A stretch of DNA of 33,562 nt from Flavobacteriia bacterium 40-80 (GTDB lineage Bacteria; Bacteroidota; Bacteroidia; Flavobacteriales_D; Crocinitomicaceae). The position numbers were made by a program, and so were the translations under genes. The notes under the pieces are model-generated. The model worked only from the letters and a program-made list of their open reading frames with translations, was not told where the DNA came from and searched no databases. Location: positions 1 through 33,562 of the forward strand of contig MKVF01000031.1 of NCBI GenBank assembly GCA_001899145.1. Direction: 5' to 3'. Position 1 is the stretch's first letter, and each line of letters opens with the position of its first letter. Positions 33,353-33,562 of the stretch are shown here, one piece after another.

Positions 33353-33562
33353 GGTACTAATCCCCAACAAAGCTTTTAAATTAGAGATCAAATAAATTGC
33401 ACGAAATATACACACTTTTGATTGTTTTAACAAATAAAATCGAACAATCATCCCCAAAAATAAATCTTCACAACAGCCAGTAACATCATCAGAGATTTTG
33501 AATAACAAATAGTTTTGCGGTTTAATCTTTTTAAGTGTGTTCGCAAATTCAGATTTTGGCGT
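33353..33562 (-). mobile_element. Partial IS1-family insertion sequence at the right edge
   Basis: The minus-strand tail of an IS1-type transposase enters from the right edge and stops at 33448. About 95 bp further on, GGTACTAATCCCCAACAAAGC (33353-33373) starts with GGT and contains CCAAC, like the IS1 terminal repeat (GGTGATGCTGCCAAC), and is taken as the element's end. The other end and the target duplication are not in the window, so this boundary is provisional. Confidence 0.5.
33448..33561 (-). CDS. IS1-family transposase, C-terminal part only
   Basis: The frame is open from the window edge to TGA at 33448-33450 (37 codons). It reads RQNLNLRTHLKRLNRKTICY followed by SKSLMMLLAVVKIYFWG. 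The block LRTHLKRLNRKTICYSKS is the characteristic C-terminus of IS1-family DDE transposases, which follows the catalytic Glu; that Glu would lie just outside the window. The longer frame on the same strand that reads through to 33296 is not the gene. Whether the full element is intact cannot be seen. Confidence 0.72.
   Translation of the reverse strand, partial: RQNLNLRTHLKRLNRKTICYSKSLMMLLAVVKIYFWG

Noticed and set aside
33296-33508. A 70-codon minus-strand frame near the right edge, open to the window end
   Set aside because: The neighbouring frame reads as an IS1-type transposase C-terminus; this longer frame runs through the element end and looks like a shadow.

Overview
The window looks like chromosomal DNA from a member of the Bacteroidota, class Flavobacteriia (a Fluviicola- or Crocinitomicaceae-like bacterium is my best guess, from gene content only). 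Three things point there. Promoters follow the Bacteroidota pattern (TTTG-N19-TAnnTTTG; very clear before bcp and the suf operon). There is a secreted protein with a type IX secretion type-B C-terminal domain and SprB repeats. The cbb3 oxidase is built in the Bacteroidota way, with fused CcoN-CcoO and an N-terminally extended CcoP.

Layout. 1-6.6 kb, mostly minus strand: a partial secreted protein at the left edge, a DUF4836-type lipoprotein, one plus-strand conserved hypothetical gene, recA, bcp, and a TPR/PD40/OmpA cell-envelope protein resembling PorE. 6.7-9.8 kb, minus: a probable operon sufS-sufE-sufT-rluD with overlapping starts and stops, driven by a strong consensus promoter. 9.98-10.7 kb: an unrecognised lipoprotein (minus). 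10.9-12.9 kb, plus: an outer-membrane-like protein and waaA (Kdo transferase). 13-16.3 kb, minus: a 1098-aa type-B T9SS cargo protein. 16.4-18.7 kb, plus: feoA, feoB and a 36-codon FeoB-associated Cys-rich gene. 18.9-28.5 kb, plus: a complete cbb3 oxidase and maturation cluster (ccoI, ccoS, ccoNO, ccoQ, ccoP, ccoG, ccoH, a DsbD_2/TauE-SafE-like membrane protein, and a Crp/Fnr regulator). 28.5-30.6 kb: an FMN-binding glutamate-synthase-domain protein and an FKBP. 30.7-33.35 kb: an AT-rich set of unrecognised small exported proteins on the minus strand. 33.35 kb to the edge: the end of what appears to be an IS1-family insertion sequence.

How the genes work together. The central block joins ferrous iron uptake (Feo), copper delivery (CcoI, CcoG, CcoH), high-affinity oxygen respiration (CcoNO/Q/P) and an Fnr-like regulator whose cysteines match oxygen-sensing FNR in part. 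Two matching palindromes, CTGAC-N4-GTCAT before ccoI and CTGAT-N4-ATCAT before ccoS, sit about 60-65 bp upstream of their start codons and are good candidates for that regulator's binding sites. The right end differs in composition and content and is the most likely acquired segment.

Limits: all calls come from reading the sequence. Family names are from recognised motifs, not searches. Several starts were moved inward on promoter or signal-peptide evidence, as noted in the entries.
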